IMG/VR virus record: IMGVR_UViG_3300031673_011235
Span: 17,656 to 81,655 of that record
Length of the DNA stretch: 64,000 nt
DNA from: a virus
Direction: 5' to 3' (one strand)
Shown: positions 43,007 to 52,243 of the stretch, piece by piece
Numbering within the stretch: the stretch's first letter is position 1
Layout of the letters: each line of letters opens with the position of its first letter
Notes under the pieces: generated by a model
What the model saw: the letters and a program-made list of their open reading frames with translations, nothing else
The model's database searches: none
Told to the model about the DNA's origin: nothing
Made by a program: the position numbers and the translations under genes

Positions 43007-43439
43007 AATTAAAACACAAAAATTAAAAATAGTTCCTGACGCCCGTGGGAGATTAGGTGAAATTTTGAGGAACGATAATCCGTTTTTCAAGAAGTTCGGC
43101 CAGGTTTATTTCACCACCGCTTATCCAGGCGTAGTCAAAGCCTGGCATAAGCACATGCTTCAAACAGATTGCATATGTTGTATAAGCGGAGATGTGAAAT
43201 TAGTTCTTTATGACAATAAGGACGAATCATTTAAAACTTTTATTATAGGTGAACACAACCCATTGCTAGTTCAAATTCCACCAGAAATTTGGCACGGTTT
43301 TAAAAATATAGGAACAAAGGACGCAATCGTTATAAATATTCCTGACAAGCCGTACGACTATAAAAATCCCGACGAATACAGATTAACACCGCACCTTAAT
43401 AGTATAATTATTTATAATTGGGACGAAAGAGATGAGTAA
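42999..43439 (+). CDS. rmlC: dTDP-4-dehydrorhamnose 3,5-epimerase-like protein
   Basis: A 146-residue cupin: DARGRLGEILR, GVVKAWHKHMLQTDCICCIS (the catalytic His in the xKAWH motif), LVQIPPEIWHGFKNIG (second cupin strand) and PYDYKNPDEYRL. Somewhat shorter than the typical 180 residues, as in other short RmlC-like enzymes. It lies between rmlA and rmlB. Confidence 0.8.
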   Translation: MNKIKTQKLKIVPDARGRLGEILRNDNPFFKKFGQVYFTTAYPGVVKAWHKHMLQTDCICCISGDVKLVLYDNKDESFKTFIIGEHNPLLVQIPPEIWHGFKNIGTKDAIVINIPDKPYDYKNPDEYRLTPHLNSIIIYNWDERDE

Positions 43440-44397
43440 AACAATTTTAATAACGGGCGGAGCGGGATTTATAGGGTCTCATTTTGTTCATTTCATTTTG
43501 AACAATTGCCCTACCTGGAAAGTTATAAATTTAGATGCTATTACATACGCTGGTGATCTACAAAATCTCAGGGATATTGAAGACAATAAAAATTATACTT
43601 TTATATATGGTGATATTACTCAACCGGAACAGGCACTTCTTCCTTTTAGGGACCACAATATAGATTATGTTGTTCATATGGCGGCTGAGACTCACGTGGA
43701 TAATTCAATAGCCAGTTCTGAAAAATGTGTTATAACGAACATATTAGGCACTAGAATTTTATTAGAACACGCCAGAGACCATAAAGTAAAGAAATTTTTA
43801 TATGTTTCAACTGACGAAGTTTATGGTTCTCTTTCGCTCGAAGATAAACAATGGATGGAAGAATCCTTATTGTCTCCCAGTTCTCCATATTCTGCCAGTA
43901 AAGCGTCTGGAGAATTTTTATGTAGGGCTTTTTACAAAACACACGGATTACCAGTATTAATTACCAGGTCTAGCAACAATTATGGCCCTAATCAGTTTCC
44001 TGAAAAATTAATTCCTTTGTTTATAAAAAACTTATTAACTGGTAATCCAGTGCCAGTTTATGGTAAAGGCAACAATATTCGTGATTGGTTACACGTAACC
44101 GATAATTGTCGGGCAATATTCAATGTGCTCGAAAAAGGCAATATCGGAGAAATTTATAATGTAGGTGCCGATAATGAATTAACTAACTTGCAAATTACTA
44201 AAAGATTGATTATATTATTAAATAAAGATGAAAATTTAATTAAATTTGTGAAAGACAGACCAGGACACGATTTACGTTATAGTGTGAATTCTAATAAAAT
44301 TAAAGAAACTTTAGGTTGGAAACCACAAATTGATTTTTTAACAGGCTTGTCAGAAACAGTTGGATGGTACCAAAATAAATGGCAAATCACGGAATAA
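43432..44397 (+). CDS. rmlB: dTDP-glucose 4,6-dehydratase
   Basis: A 321-residue SDR dehydratase: ITGGAGFIGSHFVHF (NAD site), VVHMAAETHVDNSI, STDEVYGSL (catalytic Thr-Asp-Glu), SPYSASKASGEFL (Tyr-x3-Lys) and NNYGPNQFPEKLIPLFI. All family marks are present. It completes the rhamnose set rmlD-A-C-B. Its end overlaps the next glycosyltransferase by 19 nt. Confidence 0.9.
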   Translation: MSKTILITGGAGFIGSHFVHFILNNCPTWKVINLDAITYAGDLQNLRDIEDNKNYTFIYGDITQPEQALLPFRDHNIDYVVHMAAETHVDNSIASSEKCVITNILGTRILLEHARDHKVKKFLYVSTDEVYGSLSLEDKQWMEESLLSPSSPYSASKASGEFLCRAFYKTHGLPVLITRSSNNYGPNQFPEKLIPLFIKNLLTGNPVPVYGKGNNIRDWLHVTDNCRAIFNVLEKGNIGEIYNVGADNELTNLQITKRLIILLNKDENLIKFVKDRPGHDLRYSVNSNKIKETLGWKPQIDFLTGLSETVGWYQNKWQITE

Positions 44398-45029
44398 AGA
44401 AAATTCATTTTTTGATTCCTACTATGGGAAGACCCTCATTAAAAAGAGCAGTAGAGTCTATAACTTCTTGTAATGGATATAATCAGGATTTAGTTAAAAT
44501 ACATATAGGTTTAGATTTAATACACAAACAAATACATAATAGTGATTTTGACCAAGTGCTAAAAACTTTGAATATAACCGATAATATGGTTATCTTGAAT
44601 GTTGAAAGACTGGACGCGCAAGAAGCTGGTGCATATGGTGGATCACTTGCTAGAAACAAACTATTTAAAAATATTTGCTTGGAAGATGCACATAATGAGT
44701 TAATAGCCATGGTTGATGATGATGACTATATTAAGCCTAGTTTTATTAATGATGTACTTACAGAATTTACACTAGAAACAGATTTATTAGCTTTTGCTGC
44801 AAAATATGATCAAGGAACAACAATTTATCCCAGCCTTTCTTCTACATGTGGGCATATAACTATTGCTTTCGTAACACGAGCTAAACTTAGACAGGAATTT
44901 GAAATGCCATTAACTACGCTAGAAGATTTTTTATTTGTTCGAACAGTAGAACTTTCTGGAAAGTATAAAATTAAATTAAGCAAAACTATAAATTATCAGA
45001 TCCCTATACAAAAATTTGGTGCATTTTAG
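44379..45029 (+). CDS. Glycosyltransferase, GT-A-like
   Basis: A 216-residue protein: IHFLIPTMGRPSLKRAVESI (GT2 entry), AYGGSLARNKLF and ELIAMVDDDDYIKPSFI (a strong acidic metal motif). The second half is shorter than in complete GT2 enzymes. It directly follows the rhamnose set, so it may be a rhamnosyltransferase; that is a guess from order. Confidence 0.7.
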   Translation: MANHGIKKIHFLIPTMGRPSLKRAVESITSCNGYNQDLVKIHIGLDLIHKQIHNSDFDQVLKTLNITDNMVILNVERLDAQEAGAYGGSLARNKLFKNICLEDAHNELIAMVDDDDYIKPSFINDVLTEFTLETDLLAFAAKYDQGTTIYPSLSSTCGHITIAFVTRAKLRQEFEMPLTTLEDFLFVRTVELSGKYKIKLSKTINYQIPIQKFGAF

Positions 45030-45042
45030 ACAATTTAAATAA

Positions 45043-46965
45043 ATGATAAACAGTAAAATAAAAGTAGGATTAGTTCAAATAAACAACACCTTTTCTGGAC
45101 AAACTTATATCCCGTATACAGCGGGATCCCTACAGGCGTATTTTCAAGAAACATCAGAAAATAGTGAAAATTTTAATTTTGAAAATATAATTTACAGGGC
45201 CGACACTATAGATAAAATAGTAAAAAAATTGTCTCGCTGTAATATTATAGGGGCTAGTTTGTATCAATGGAATTATAATTTTACATTGGAAATATGTAAA
45301 CAATTAAAACAAAAAACCCCGCTGTGTAAAATTATTGTTGGTGGCCCTCAAATAAAAGATTTGGATAAATCTTTATTGGAAAATAATCCGTTTATTGATA
45401 TAGCAGTATATGGAGAAGGAGAGGAAAAGTTTTCAGCCATTTTAAACCATTTACATTCTGGTGAAGATTTAAATATTATACCGGGCATTATTTACAGGAA
45501 AGGTCAAGCTGTGTATGCCACCAACCCAACTTATATAAATGCTGGAAAATTGGAAAATTATCCATCACCATATCTCAGCGGTTGTTTTGATAATATTCTA
45601 AAAGAAGATCCCAATCTTATAGGAATGATTGAAACTAATCGTGGTTGTCCATATAAATGTGCATATTGTAATTGGGGCGGGCACTCATTTAAAACTATTA
45701 GACATTTTACTAGAGACAGGGTATATGGAGAATTGAACTGGTTGGCACAAAATAAATTTGAGTTTGTAATATTTTGTGATGGCAACTTCGGTTTATTTAA
45801 AAAAGACTTGGATACCGTAAATAAATTAGTAGAATTAAAACAAACATACGGATATCCAAAAGTGGCCGCCATACAAAATAGTAAAAAATTAACTACAAAC
45901 CTTTTAAATATACACGATGCGCTTAATAAACATGGGCTCGACAGAGGAGTTACCATCTCAATACAAACTACATCACAAGAAGCATTAAAAAATGTAAAAA
46001 GATCTAATTTAACTTTAGATGATTTTCTAAAATTTCAAAGTAAATTAGCCAGACTTGGTATACAAACATACACTGACTTTATTATAGGGTTGCCTGGAGA
46101 AACTTATAAATCTTTCATAGAGGGCATAGATATTATAATAAATAAAGGCCAATATAACAAAATACAATTTAATAATTTAGTTACAGTTCCTAATACTGAG
46201 ATGGATACGCCAGAGTATAAGGAAAAATACAAACTTATTTCAGTGAAAACTAAACCAATAAATAGGTATGGAACTCTATATGACGACTTGTACGAAGAAC
46301 AAGAATCCATTGTTGGTTCTTATTCGTTTACAGTTGAAGATTTCATTAAAATGAAAGTATTTTCTCACATGACATCTTTTCTTATATTTAATAAATTTTT
46401 ACAGATTCCTATTTTGTTAATGCACAAATTAGAAAATATTTCTTATAAAGACATAATACATAAGTTTATTTCGGCAGAATCAAATTGTAACACAATTAGA
46501 ACATTAATTAAACTCTTCACTAACCATGCTACTAATTTAACTAAAGGAGGATTTGATTACGCGTACTCTAAAGAATACCACGATATTTATTGGCCATTAG
46601 AAGAATTAGCTTATATTAATTTAGTAGCAAATAATCAACTCAGTACAACATACCAAGAAGCCGGGCAATTGTTATTATCTATGGTTTCTAATAAAAATAA
46701 AAGTGTGATAACGGAAGCTATAGAATTAAATAAACAATTATTAGTACTTCCAACAAACACTGTTACAAAATTATCTTTAACATACAACATTTATGAAAAT
46801 TATTTAAATATCTTAAAGAATCAGCCCATAAATATAGAAAAAACATATCCCACATATGAGATAGAAATTAAATATAAATTTAATAATGTGTGTGATTGGT
46901 GTCGTGACATTATTTGGTACAAAAACAAACCAGGAAATTATTTATATCAATGCATAAAAAAATAA
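45043..46965 (+). CDS. B12-binding-type radical SAM protein
   Basis: A 640-residue protein. Residues about 10-150 form a Rossmann-like cobalamin-binding-type domain (VGLVQIN, IIGASLYQWN, CKIIVGGPQ, IAVYGEGEEKF). The radical SAM domain follows, with ETNRGCPYKCAYCNW (three Cys in Cx3Cx2C at about 203, 207 and 210), FVIFCDGNFG and TDFIIGLPGE. The C-terminal 220 residues are AT-rich and less typical. In bacteria such proteins methylate or rearrange unreactive carbons, often in lipid or natural-product synthesis. Substrate unknown; the sugar operon suggests an unusual sugar or lipid. Confidence 0.8.
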   Translation: MINSKIKVGLVQINNTFSGQTYIPYTAGSLQAYFQETSENSENFNFENIIYRADTIDKIVKKLSRCNIIGASLYQWNYNFTLEICKQLKQKTPLCKIIVGGPQIKDLDKSLLENNPFIDIAVYGEGEEKFSAILNHLHSGEDLNIIPGIIYRKGQAVYATNPTYINAGKLENYPSPYLSGCFDNILKEDPNLIGMIETNRGCPYKCAYCNWGGHSFKTIRHFTRDRVYGELNWLAQNKFEFVIFCDGNFGLFKKDLDTVNKLVELKQTYGYPKVAAIQNSKKLTTNLLNIHDALNKHGLDRGVTISIQTTSQEALKNVKRSNLTLDDFLKFQSKLARLGIQTYTDFIIGLPGETYKSFIEGIDIIINKGQYNKIQFNNLVTVPNTEMDTPEYKEKYKLISVKTKPINRYGTLYDDLYEEQESIVGSYSFTVEDFIKMKVFSHMTSFLIFNKFLQIPILLMHKLENISYKDIIHKFISAESNCNTIRTLIKLFTNHATNLTKGGFDYAYSKEYHDIYWPLEELAYINLVANNQLSTTYQEAGQLLLSMVSNKNKSVITEAIELNKQLLVLPTNTVTKLSLTYNIYENYLNILKNQPINIEKTYPTYEIEIKYKFNNVCDWCRDIIWYKNKPGNYLYQCIKK

Positions 46966-47002
46966 CAGAGCAAAAAATATACGGTTGGTTAAAACCTTAA
47001 AA

Positions 47003-47710
47003 ATGAAAATATCTATATTAATTCCAACACGATTAAGGGCAAATCGCTTACTTGCATTAATTCAAAATATTGATAGTACTGTTGCACAAAAAGATAACAT
47101 TGAAATTTTATTTTGTATTGAACCCTATGATATAGAAACAATCAAATTAAAAGATGCAAACTTAAATCCTAATATTAAATGGATTATTCATGACACTAAA
47201 GCAAATAACACAATATTCTCTAATTTAACTAATATACTTTATACGCATTCAACAGGAGAAATTATTTTAATTGGTGCAGACGACATAATGTTCCATTTAC
47301 AAGATTGGGATAATTTAGTTAGAGAATGTTTTAATAAATATCCAGACAAAATTTTATTAGTAAACCCACGAGACGGAATACAAAATGGTGCAATAGCTCC
47401 TCATTTTTTTATACATAAAAATTGGATTGATACTATAGGGTATGTAGTACCCCCACTCTTTAAGTCATGGTATAATGATACTTGGGTAACTTCTGTGGCA
47501 CAAGGTCTAAATCGATATATATATTTACCAGAATTTTTTTTAGAACATTTACATCCATGTACCGGAAAGACAAAGGAAGATGTAACTAGTAAAGAAAAAA
47601 ACGCCGGTATTCCAGAAGATCATAAAATATGGCTAAAAACTGGAGACTTACGTGCAGAAGATGTTAAAAAATTACAAACATTTATAGAAGAGTACAATAA
47701 AAATGATTAA
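47003..47710 (+). CDS. Glycosyltransferase-like protein, GT-A
   Basis: The start is taken at the ATG at 47003 (235 residues); a TTG at 46985 is less likely. MKISILIPTRLRANRLLALI is the GT2 entry, and GEIILIGADDIMFH gives the acidic metal motif. A C-terminal Trp/Tyr-rich half follows. It overlaps the methyltransferase gene by 8 nt. Confidence 0.7.
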   Translation: MKISILIPTRLRANRLLALIQNIDSTVAQKDNIEILFCIEPYDIETIKLKDANLNPNIKWIIHDTKANNTIFSNLTNILYTHSTGEIILIGADDIMFHLQDWDNLVRECFNKYPDKILLVNPRDGIQNGAIAPHFFIHKNWIDTIGYVVPPLFKSWYNDTWVTSVAQGLNRYIYLPEFFLEHLHPCTGKTKEDVTSKEKNAGIPEDHKIWLKTGDLRAEDVKKLQTFIEEYNKND

Positions 47711-48239
47711 GCTAAATTTGGGATGTGGAAAAAGACACATACCGCATTACGTAAATATTGATATTGACGAAACTTGTAATCCGGATAAAATAGAGGACAT
47801 TAGCACATTGCCCTCGTTTGAATATAATTCAGTTGATTTAATTTACTGTGCTCATGTTTTAGAACATTTTCCTACAAAACAAGTACCTTTTATTTTAAAC
47901 CGTTGGAAAGATGTTTTAAAAACAAATGGTATCATACGTATCTCTGTGCCAGATTTAAATAGTATTTTTTGTCATTACATACTTCATAAAGATTTAACAA
48001 TTTTAAATAAACTTTTATATGGTGAACAGAGCAACGAATATCATTTTCATAAATCTGGATGGGATTTTAAAACCATGCAAAAATTATTACGCCGTACTGG
48101 GTTTGAAAATATTAAAAGATTTAATTGGAAAGATTTAGAGCACCATTACATAGATGATTATAGCCAAGCTTATTTACCACATATGCAAAAAGAAACCGGA
48201 ACTTTAATGAGTTTAAATATAGAAGGAACCAAAATATGA
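47703..48239 (+). CDS. SAM-dependent methyltransferase
   Basis: A 178-residue class I methyltransferase: KLNLGCGKRHIPHYVNIDID (motif I G-x-G and acidic end of strand 2), SVDLIYCAHVLEHF (motif II) and LKTNGIIRISVPDL (motif III). Similar short enzymes methylate sugars or lipids in polysaccharide clusters. Overlaps both neighbours by 4-8 nt. Confidence 0.8.
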   Translation: MIKLNLGCGKRHIPHYVNIDIDETCNPDKIEDISTLPSFEYNSVDLIYCAHVLEHFPTKQVPFILNRWKDVLKTNGIIRISVPDLNSIFCHYILHKDLTILNKLLYGEQSNEYHFHKSGWDFKTMQKLLRRTGFENIKRFNWKDLEHHYIDDYSQAYLPHMQKETGTLMSLNIEGTKI

Positions 48240-49183
48240 AAATATTAATTACCGGATGTGCCGGATATTTAGGAAGCAAATTATCAACCTTATTACTTCA
48301 AAAAATGCCCGATGTAGAAATAGTTGGTATAGACAATTTAATGTATGGACAACAAAGTATAGGGCATTTAAGTACATATGAAAACTTTTTATTTCAAAAT
48401 TTAGATATTAGAAATGATAAATTTCTAAAAATTTTAAAAACTGGAAATTTTGACGCTGTTTATCCATTAGCTGGTCTGGTTGGAATGCGTTCATGCGACT
48501 TAGTTGAAAAAAATAGCTGGGAAATAAATTATCAACAAATAAAAAATATTGTTGACTGGAAATTACAAACTAACTCTGACATTAAAATTATATTTCCTAA
48601 TACAAATAGTGGGTATGGTATTGGTGATAGTGACTATTGTACTGAAGAAAGTCCTCTTAGACCAGTCTCAGTTTACGGAGAAGTAAAGGTAGCCGCTGAA
48701 AAATATCTAATTGAACATTGCCCTGATGCGACAAGTTTTAGACTAGCAACTGTGTTTGGACCTTCCTATAGATTTAGGCAAGAAATCATGACAAATGATT
48801 TTGTTAGTAAAGCTTATTTTTTGGGATATATGGTTATTTTTGAACCACATTTTAGACGAAATCATGTTTCAGTTGACGACGTAGTGCGAGCTTTTTGTTG
48901 GGCTTTAGAAAATAAAACTACTACTAAGGGTGTTTATAATTTAGGATTAACTTCCGCTAATTGTACAAAGAAAGAATTAGCCTTGAAAATAAAAAAACAA
49001 CTTCCAAAATTAGTAATTGTAGAAGATAATTTTACAAATGACCCTGATAAAAGAGACTACATTGTCTCTAATGAAAAACTCGAAAAAGCTGGATTTATTC
49101 CACAAACAACTCTCGAAACAGGCATTAAGCAACTTATTCGTTTTTATAAAACTTTACCCAGAAAACAATTTACAAATGCATAA
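48236..49183 (+). CDS. NAD-dependent sugar epimerase/dehydratase (SDR)
   Basis: A 315-residue extended SDR: ITGCAGYLGSKLSTLLL (NAD site), VYPLAGLVGMRSCD, FPNTNSGYGIGDSDY (catalytic Ser/Thr region), VYGEVKVAAEKYL (Tyr-x3-Lys) and FRLATVFGPSYR. Substrate cannot be told from sequence. Overlaps the next gene by 8 nt (ATGCATAA). Confidence 0.8.
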   Translation: MKILITGCAGYLGSKLSTLLLQKMPDVEIVGIDNLMYGQQSIGHLSTYENFLFQNLDIRNDKFLKILKTGNFDAVYPLAGLVGMRSCDLVEKNSWEINYQQIKNIVDWKLQTNSDIKIIFPNTNSGYGIGDSDYCTEESPLRPVSVYGEVKVAAEKYLIEHCPDATSFRLATVFGPSYRFRQEIMTNDFVSKAYFLGYMVIFEPHFRRNHVSVDDVVRAFCWALENKTTTKGVYNLGLTSANCTKKELALKIKKQLPKLVIVEDNFTNDPDKRDYIVSNEKLEKAGFIPQTTLETGIKQLIRFYKTLPRKQFTNA

Positions 49184-49784
49184 TTTAACAAAAAAAGATC
49201 TCATTGCTTTTGAAGATAAAATTATTGCCCTCTATGGAGCTGGCAAAATTAAAGCTCCCGTACATTTATCTGGTGGCAATGAATACCAGTTAATAGATAT
49301 ATTTAAAAATATAAATTCTACAGATTGGGTATTTTCAACATGGCGTAGCCATTACCATGCCCTATTGCACGGTATTCCGGAGGATTGGTTATATAAAGAA
49401 ATACTGACCGGTCATAGTATAACAATACAGTGCCCAAAACATAGATTTTACAGTTCAGCAATAGTAGGCAGTATTGCTCCAGTAGCCGTAGGTACAGCGA
49501 TGGCTATGAAATATAAAAAACTTCCTGATAAAGTTTGGTGTTTTATTGGAGATATGGGAAGTCAAATGGGTACTTTTTATGAAGCATTAAAATATGCCCA
49601 TGGCCATGATTTGCCAATTACCTTTGTAATCGAGGATAATGGCCTATGTGTGAATACTGCTACACAAAAAGTATGGGGCCGCTCTGATCTACAAAGTAGT
49701 TTAGAAATTAGTAAAAATATAATACACTATAGTTACACTCGTAAATATCCCCATATGGGTATTGGTAAATTTATAAATTTTTAA
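49176..49784 (+). CDS. TPP-dependent E1 alpha-like subunit, shortened
   Basis: A 202-residue protein starting at the ATG at 49176. It holds the TPP/metal motif of E1 alpha subunits: CFIGDMGSQMGTFYEALKYA and then VIEDNGL (GDx...DN). WRSHYHALLHG and SAIVGSIAPVAVGTAMAMK are also typical. Full E1 alpha proteins have about 320-360 residues; the C-terminal part is missing. It is followed by an equally short beta-like subunit. The pair may make or transfer an activated acyl/aldehyde group to a sugar. Confidence 0.75.
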   Translation: MHNLTKKDLIAFEDKIIALYGAGKIKAPVHLSGGNEYQLIDIFKNINSTDWVFSTWRSHYHALLHGIPEDWLYKEILTGHSITIQCPKHRFYSSAIVGSIAPVAVGTAMAMKYKKLPDKVWCFIGDMGSQMGTFYEALKYAHGHDLPITFVIEDNGLCVNTATQKVWGRSDLQSSLEISKNIIHYSYTRKYPHMGIGKFINF

Positions 49785-49797
49785 TCTTAAATAAATC

Positions 49798-50334
49798 ATG
49801 AGATACACAAAAGAAATAACAAAAACAATGTCTTGGCTAAGTTTTAAAAAAGACACAATATTTTTAGGCCAAACAGTAAATGTACCAGGTACATCAATGT
49901 TTCAAACATTTGCAAACGTACCAATAGAAAAAAGAATAGAACTACCAGTAGCAGAAGAACTTCAAATGGGGCAATCCATAGGCCTAGCTTTAACAGGATT
50001 AGTGCCAATAACTGTTTACCCTAGATTTGATTTTTTACTGCTTGCTGCAAATCAATTAATAAACAATTTAGACAAATTCTCAGTAATGTCAAATGGAACT
50101 GTGGAGCCAAAAGTAATAATACGTGTCGGAATTGGAAGTACTAAACCATTATACCCAGGCCCACAACATCACCAAGACCATAGTGACGGATTTGAAAAAA
50201 TGTTAACTAAAATAGAACTAATTAAATTGATAGAGCCGGACGATATTTTACCAGCTTATAAAAAAGCTTATGAGCGTACCGACGGCCTTTCAACAATATT
50301 AGTCGAATATATGGACTTTTATAATGACAAATAA
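49798..50334 (+). CDS. TPP-dependent E1 beta-like subunit, shortened
   Basis: A 178-residue protein matching the pyrimidine-binding domain of E1 beta / transketolase: ELPVAEELQMGQSIGLALTG (catalytic Glu), VPITVYPRFDFLLLAANQLI, VIIRVGIGS and QHHQDHSD. The C-terminal transketolase domain (about 140 residues in PDH beta) is absent. It lies 13 nt after the alpha-like gene and overlaps the following GT by 11 nt. Confidence 0.75.
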   Translation: MRYTKEITKTMSWLSFKKDTIFLGQTVNVPGTSMFQTFANVPIEKRIELPVAEELQMGQSIGLALTGLVPITVYPRFDFLLLAANQLINNLDKFSVMSNGTVEPKVIIRVGIGSTKPLYPGPQHHQDHSDGFEKMLTKIELIKLIEPDDILPAYKKAYERTDGLSTILVEYMDFYNDK

Positions 50335-51229
50335 ACCAAATAACTATGACTTATCTATAGTTATAGCAAGTATACGCCCCCATTATTGGAACACTGTTTA
50401 TAATAGCTTACTAGGATCATGCGGAAAATATAAATTTGAATTAATTTTCGTAGGACCTTTTGAACCGCCTGAAAATTTTGTTAATAATGATACTATAAAA
50501 TATATTAAAGACTTCGGATCAGTTAGCAGAGCGGCACAGATTGGAGCAAATATTGCAACAGGGAAACTTTTCTTTTCTACGGTAGACGACTGTTTCTTTA
50601 TAAAAAATGCTGTTCAAGAAACTATTGACTATTATTATGGAAATTGTAATAAATTTGATGTAGTTGGTATGAGATTTAGAGAAATTAAAGCAGGAAGACT
50701 TGTATTTGAAAGACCGCAAATAGACAATTACCCAGAATATCTTTCAAATTTAGTAAATGGATGTCTTACAACTAATGAGCCACCTTTTATGAATCAACCA
50801 TATCCTCCAGCATATTGGTTTTTTAAAGGTGTTCCAATTGCCGTTCAACCCTTTTTGGATTTAAATACTTTTAAAGAAATTGGTGGTTGGGATTGTAATT
50901 ATGAATATTTATGTGCTCCTGCTGCTGATTTAGGAATTAGACTTCAAAATATGGGAGGCAGAGTATTACAATCCCTTGTTGAAATCTCATTAGCAGAATT
51001 TTGGCCTGAACACAGTTTAGACCATAAACCAATTCATGATAGTACCCGTTCTGATGAAATTTTATTTGAGCAATTATTGCCAAAATTAAAATCTAAAACA
51101 ATTATAGATTTTAATAATTGGGAACAAAGTTCGGAAATATGGAAAAAAAGATTTCCAAACGGGAAGACACTTGAGTACGAAACAATGTTGACAGCTATTG
51201 GTGGCAACTACGAAAAACCACAGTTATAA
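50324..51229 (+). CDS. Expanded-family GT-A-like transferase, member 1
   Basis: A 301-residue protein: YDLSIVIASIRPHYWNTVYN, FELIFVGPFEPP, IKYIKDFGSVSRAAQIGANI and STVDDCFF (metal motif in place of DxD), with a C-terminal EIWKKRFPNG. It shares this frame (entry, GP, K-D-F/Y-G, D-D, then W..RF end) with the genes at 54009, 54779, 55548 and 58788. It probably is a glycosyltransferase; substrates are unknown. Confidence 0.7.
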   Translation: MTNKPNNYDLSIVIASIRPHYWNTVYNSLLGSCGKYKFELIFVGPFEPPENFVNNDTIKYIKDFGSVSRAAQIGANIATGKLFFSTVDDCFFIKNAVQETIDYYYGNCNKFDVVGMRFREIKAGRLVFERPQIDNYPEYLSNLVNGCLTTNEPPFMNQPYPPAYWFFKGVPIAVQPFLDLNTFKEIGGWDCNYEYLCAPAADLGIRLQNMGGRVLQSLVEISLAEFWPEHSLDHKPIHDSTRSDEILFEQLLPKLKSKTIIDFNNWEQSSEIWKKRFPNGKTLEYETMLTAIGGNYEKPQL

Positions 51230-52243
51230 ATGAAACGCATACTAATTACAGGAAGCCAAGGATTTATCGGGTCTTATCTTTGTACCGAATTTTTAAATAA
51301 CAGTTACGAAGTAATAGGAGTAGACGATTATTCAAAATATGGAAAAGTAATACGTGCACACGATTCGCACCCTAATTTTACTTTTTGTTTTGGTGATATT
51401 CAACAATATAAAAATTTTAGTGCTTTAGCAAATTTTTACAAACCACAAATAATAATATCTTTGGCGGCAAAAATAGGAGGTATTAGTTATTTTCATAAAT
51501 ATGCTTATGATCTATTAGCCAGCAATGAAAGAATAACATCGAATGTTTTTGACGTAGCTATAGATTTGTATAAAAAAAGTATATTAGAAAAAATTGTTGT
51601 TGTATCAAGTTCTATGGTTTTTGAAAATACAAAAAAATACCCTACTCCAGAAACAAGCATATTAGACACGCCTCCTCCTTTAACAACATACGGATTTCAA
51701 AAGTTAGCTACAGAATATTTTGCCAAGGGAGCATTTGAACAGTATGGGTTGCCATTTCAAATAGTTAGGCCTTTTAATTGTGTTGGAATAGGAGAAGATA
51801 AGGCATTACAAGATTGTGAAGTTTTATCTGGAAACATAAAATTAATGATGAGCCACGTCTTACCGGATTTAATAAACAAAACATTGCGAGGACAAAATCC
51901 ATTACATATTTTAGGTGACGGTACTCAAATAAGATGTTATACTAACGGAAAAGATATAGCCAGAGGTATTAGGGCAGTCACAGAAACAACACATATAAAT
52001 GAAGATTTTAACATATCAACTACAGAGGTAACCAGTGTTTTAGAATTGGCAAAGATAGTATGGGATCAAATAAATGCTAGTCCTTTTATGATTGAAACTG
52101 AACCTCCATTTCAATATGACGTTCAAAAGAGAATTCCTGACACTACTAAAAGTGAAAAACTTTTAAATTTTAAAGCACAAATTCCTCTTATTGAATCAGT
52201 AAAAGAAGTTATAAATTATTTTAAAACCATGGGTAAATATTAA
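51230..52243 (+). CDS. NAD-dependent sugar epimerase/dehydratase (SDR)
   Basis: A 337-residue extended SDR: ITGSQGFIGSYLCTEFL (NAD site), IIISLAAKIGGISYFHKYAY, VVSSSMVFENTKKYPTPE, YGFQKLATEYF (Tyr-x3-Lys) and RPFNCVGIGED. The middle resembles epimerases of the GDP-mannose/UDP-glucuronate kind. Its stop overlaps the start of the next gene. Confidence 0.8.
   Translation: MKRILITGSQGFIGSYLCTEFLNNSYEVIGVDDYSKYGKVIRAHDSHPNFTFCFGDIQQYKNFSALANFYKPQIIISLAAKIGGISYFHKYAYDLLASNERITSNVFDVAIDLYKKSILEKIVVVSSSMVFENTKKYPTPETSILDTPPPLTTYGFQKLATEYFAKGAFEQYGLPFQIVRPFNCVGIGEDKALQDCEVLSGNIKLMMSHVLPDLINKTLRGQNPLHILGDGTQIRCYTNGKDIARGIRAVTETTHINEDFNISTTEVTSVLELAKIVWDQINASPFMIETEPPFQYDVQKRIPDTTKSEKLLNFKAQIPLIESVKEVINYFKTMGKY

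Noticed and set aside
49038-49175. Longer start for the E1 alpha-like gene
   Set aside because: It would overlap the SDR gene by 146 nt in another frame; the ATG at 49176 gives the 8-nt overlap usual here and the family N-terminus.
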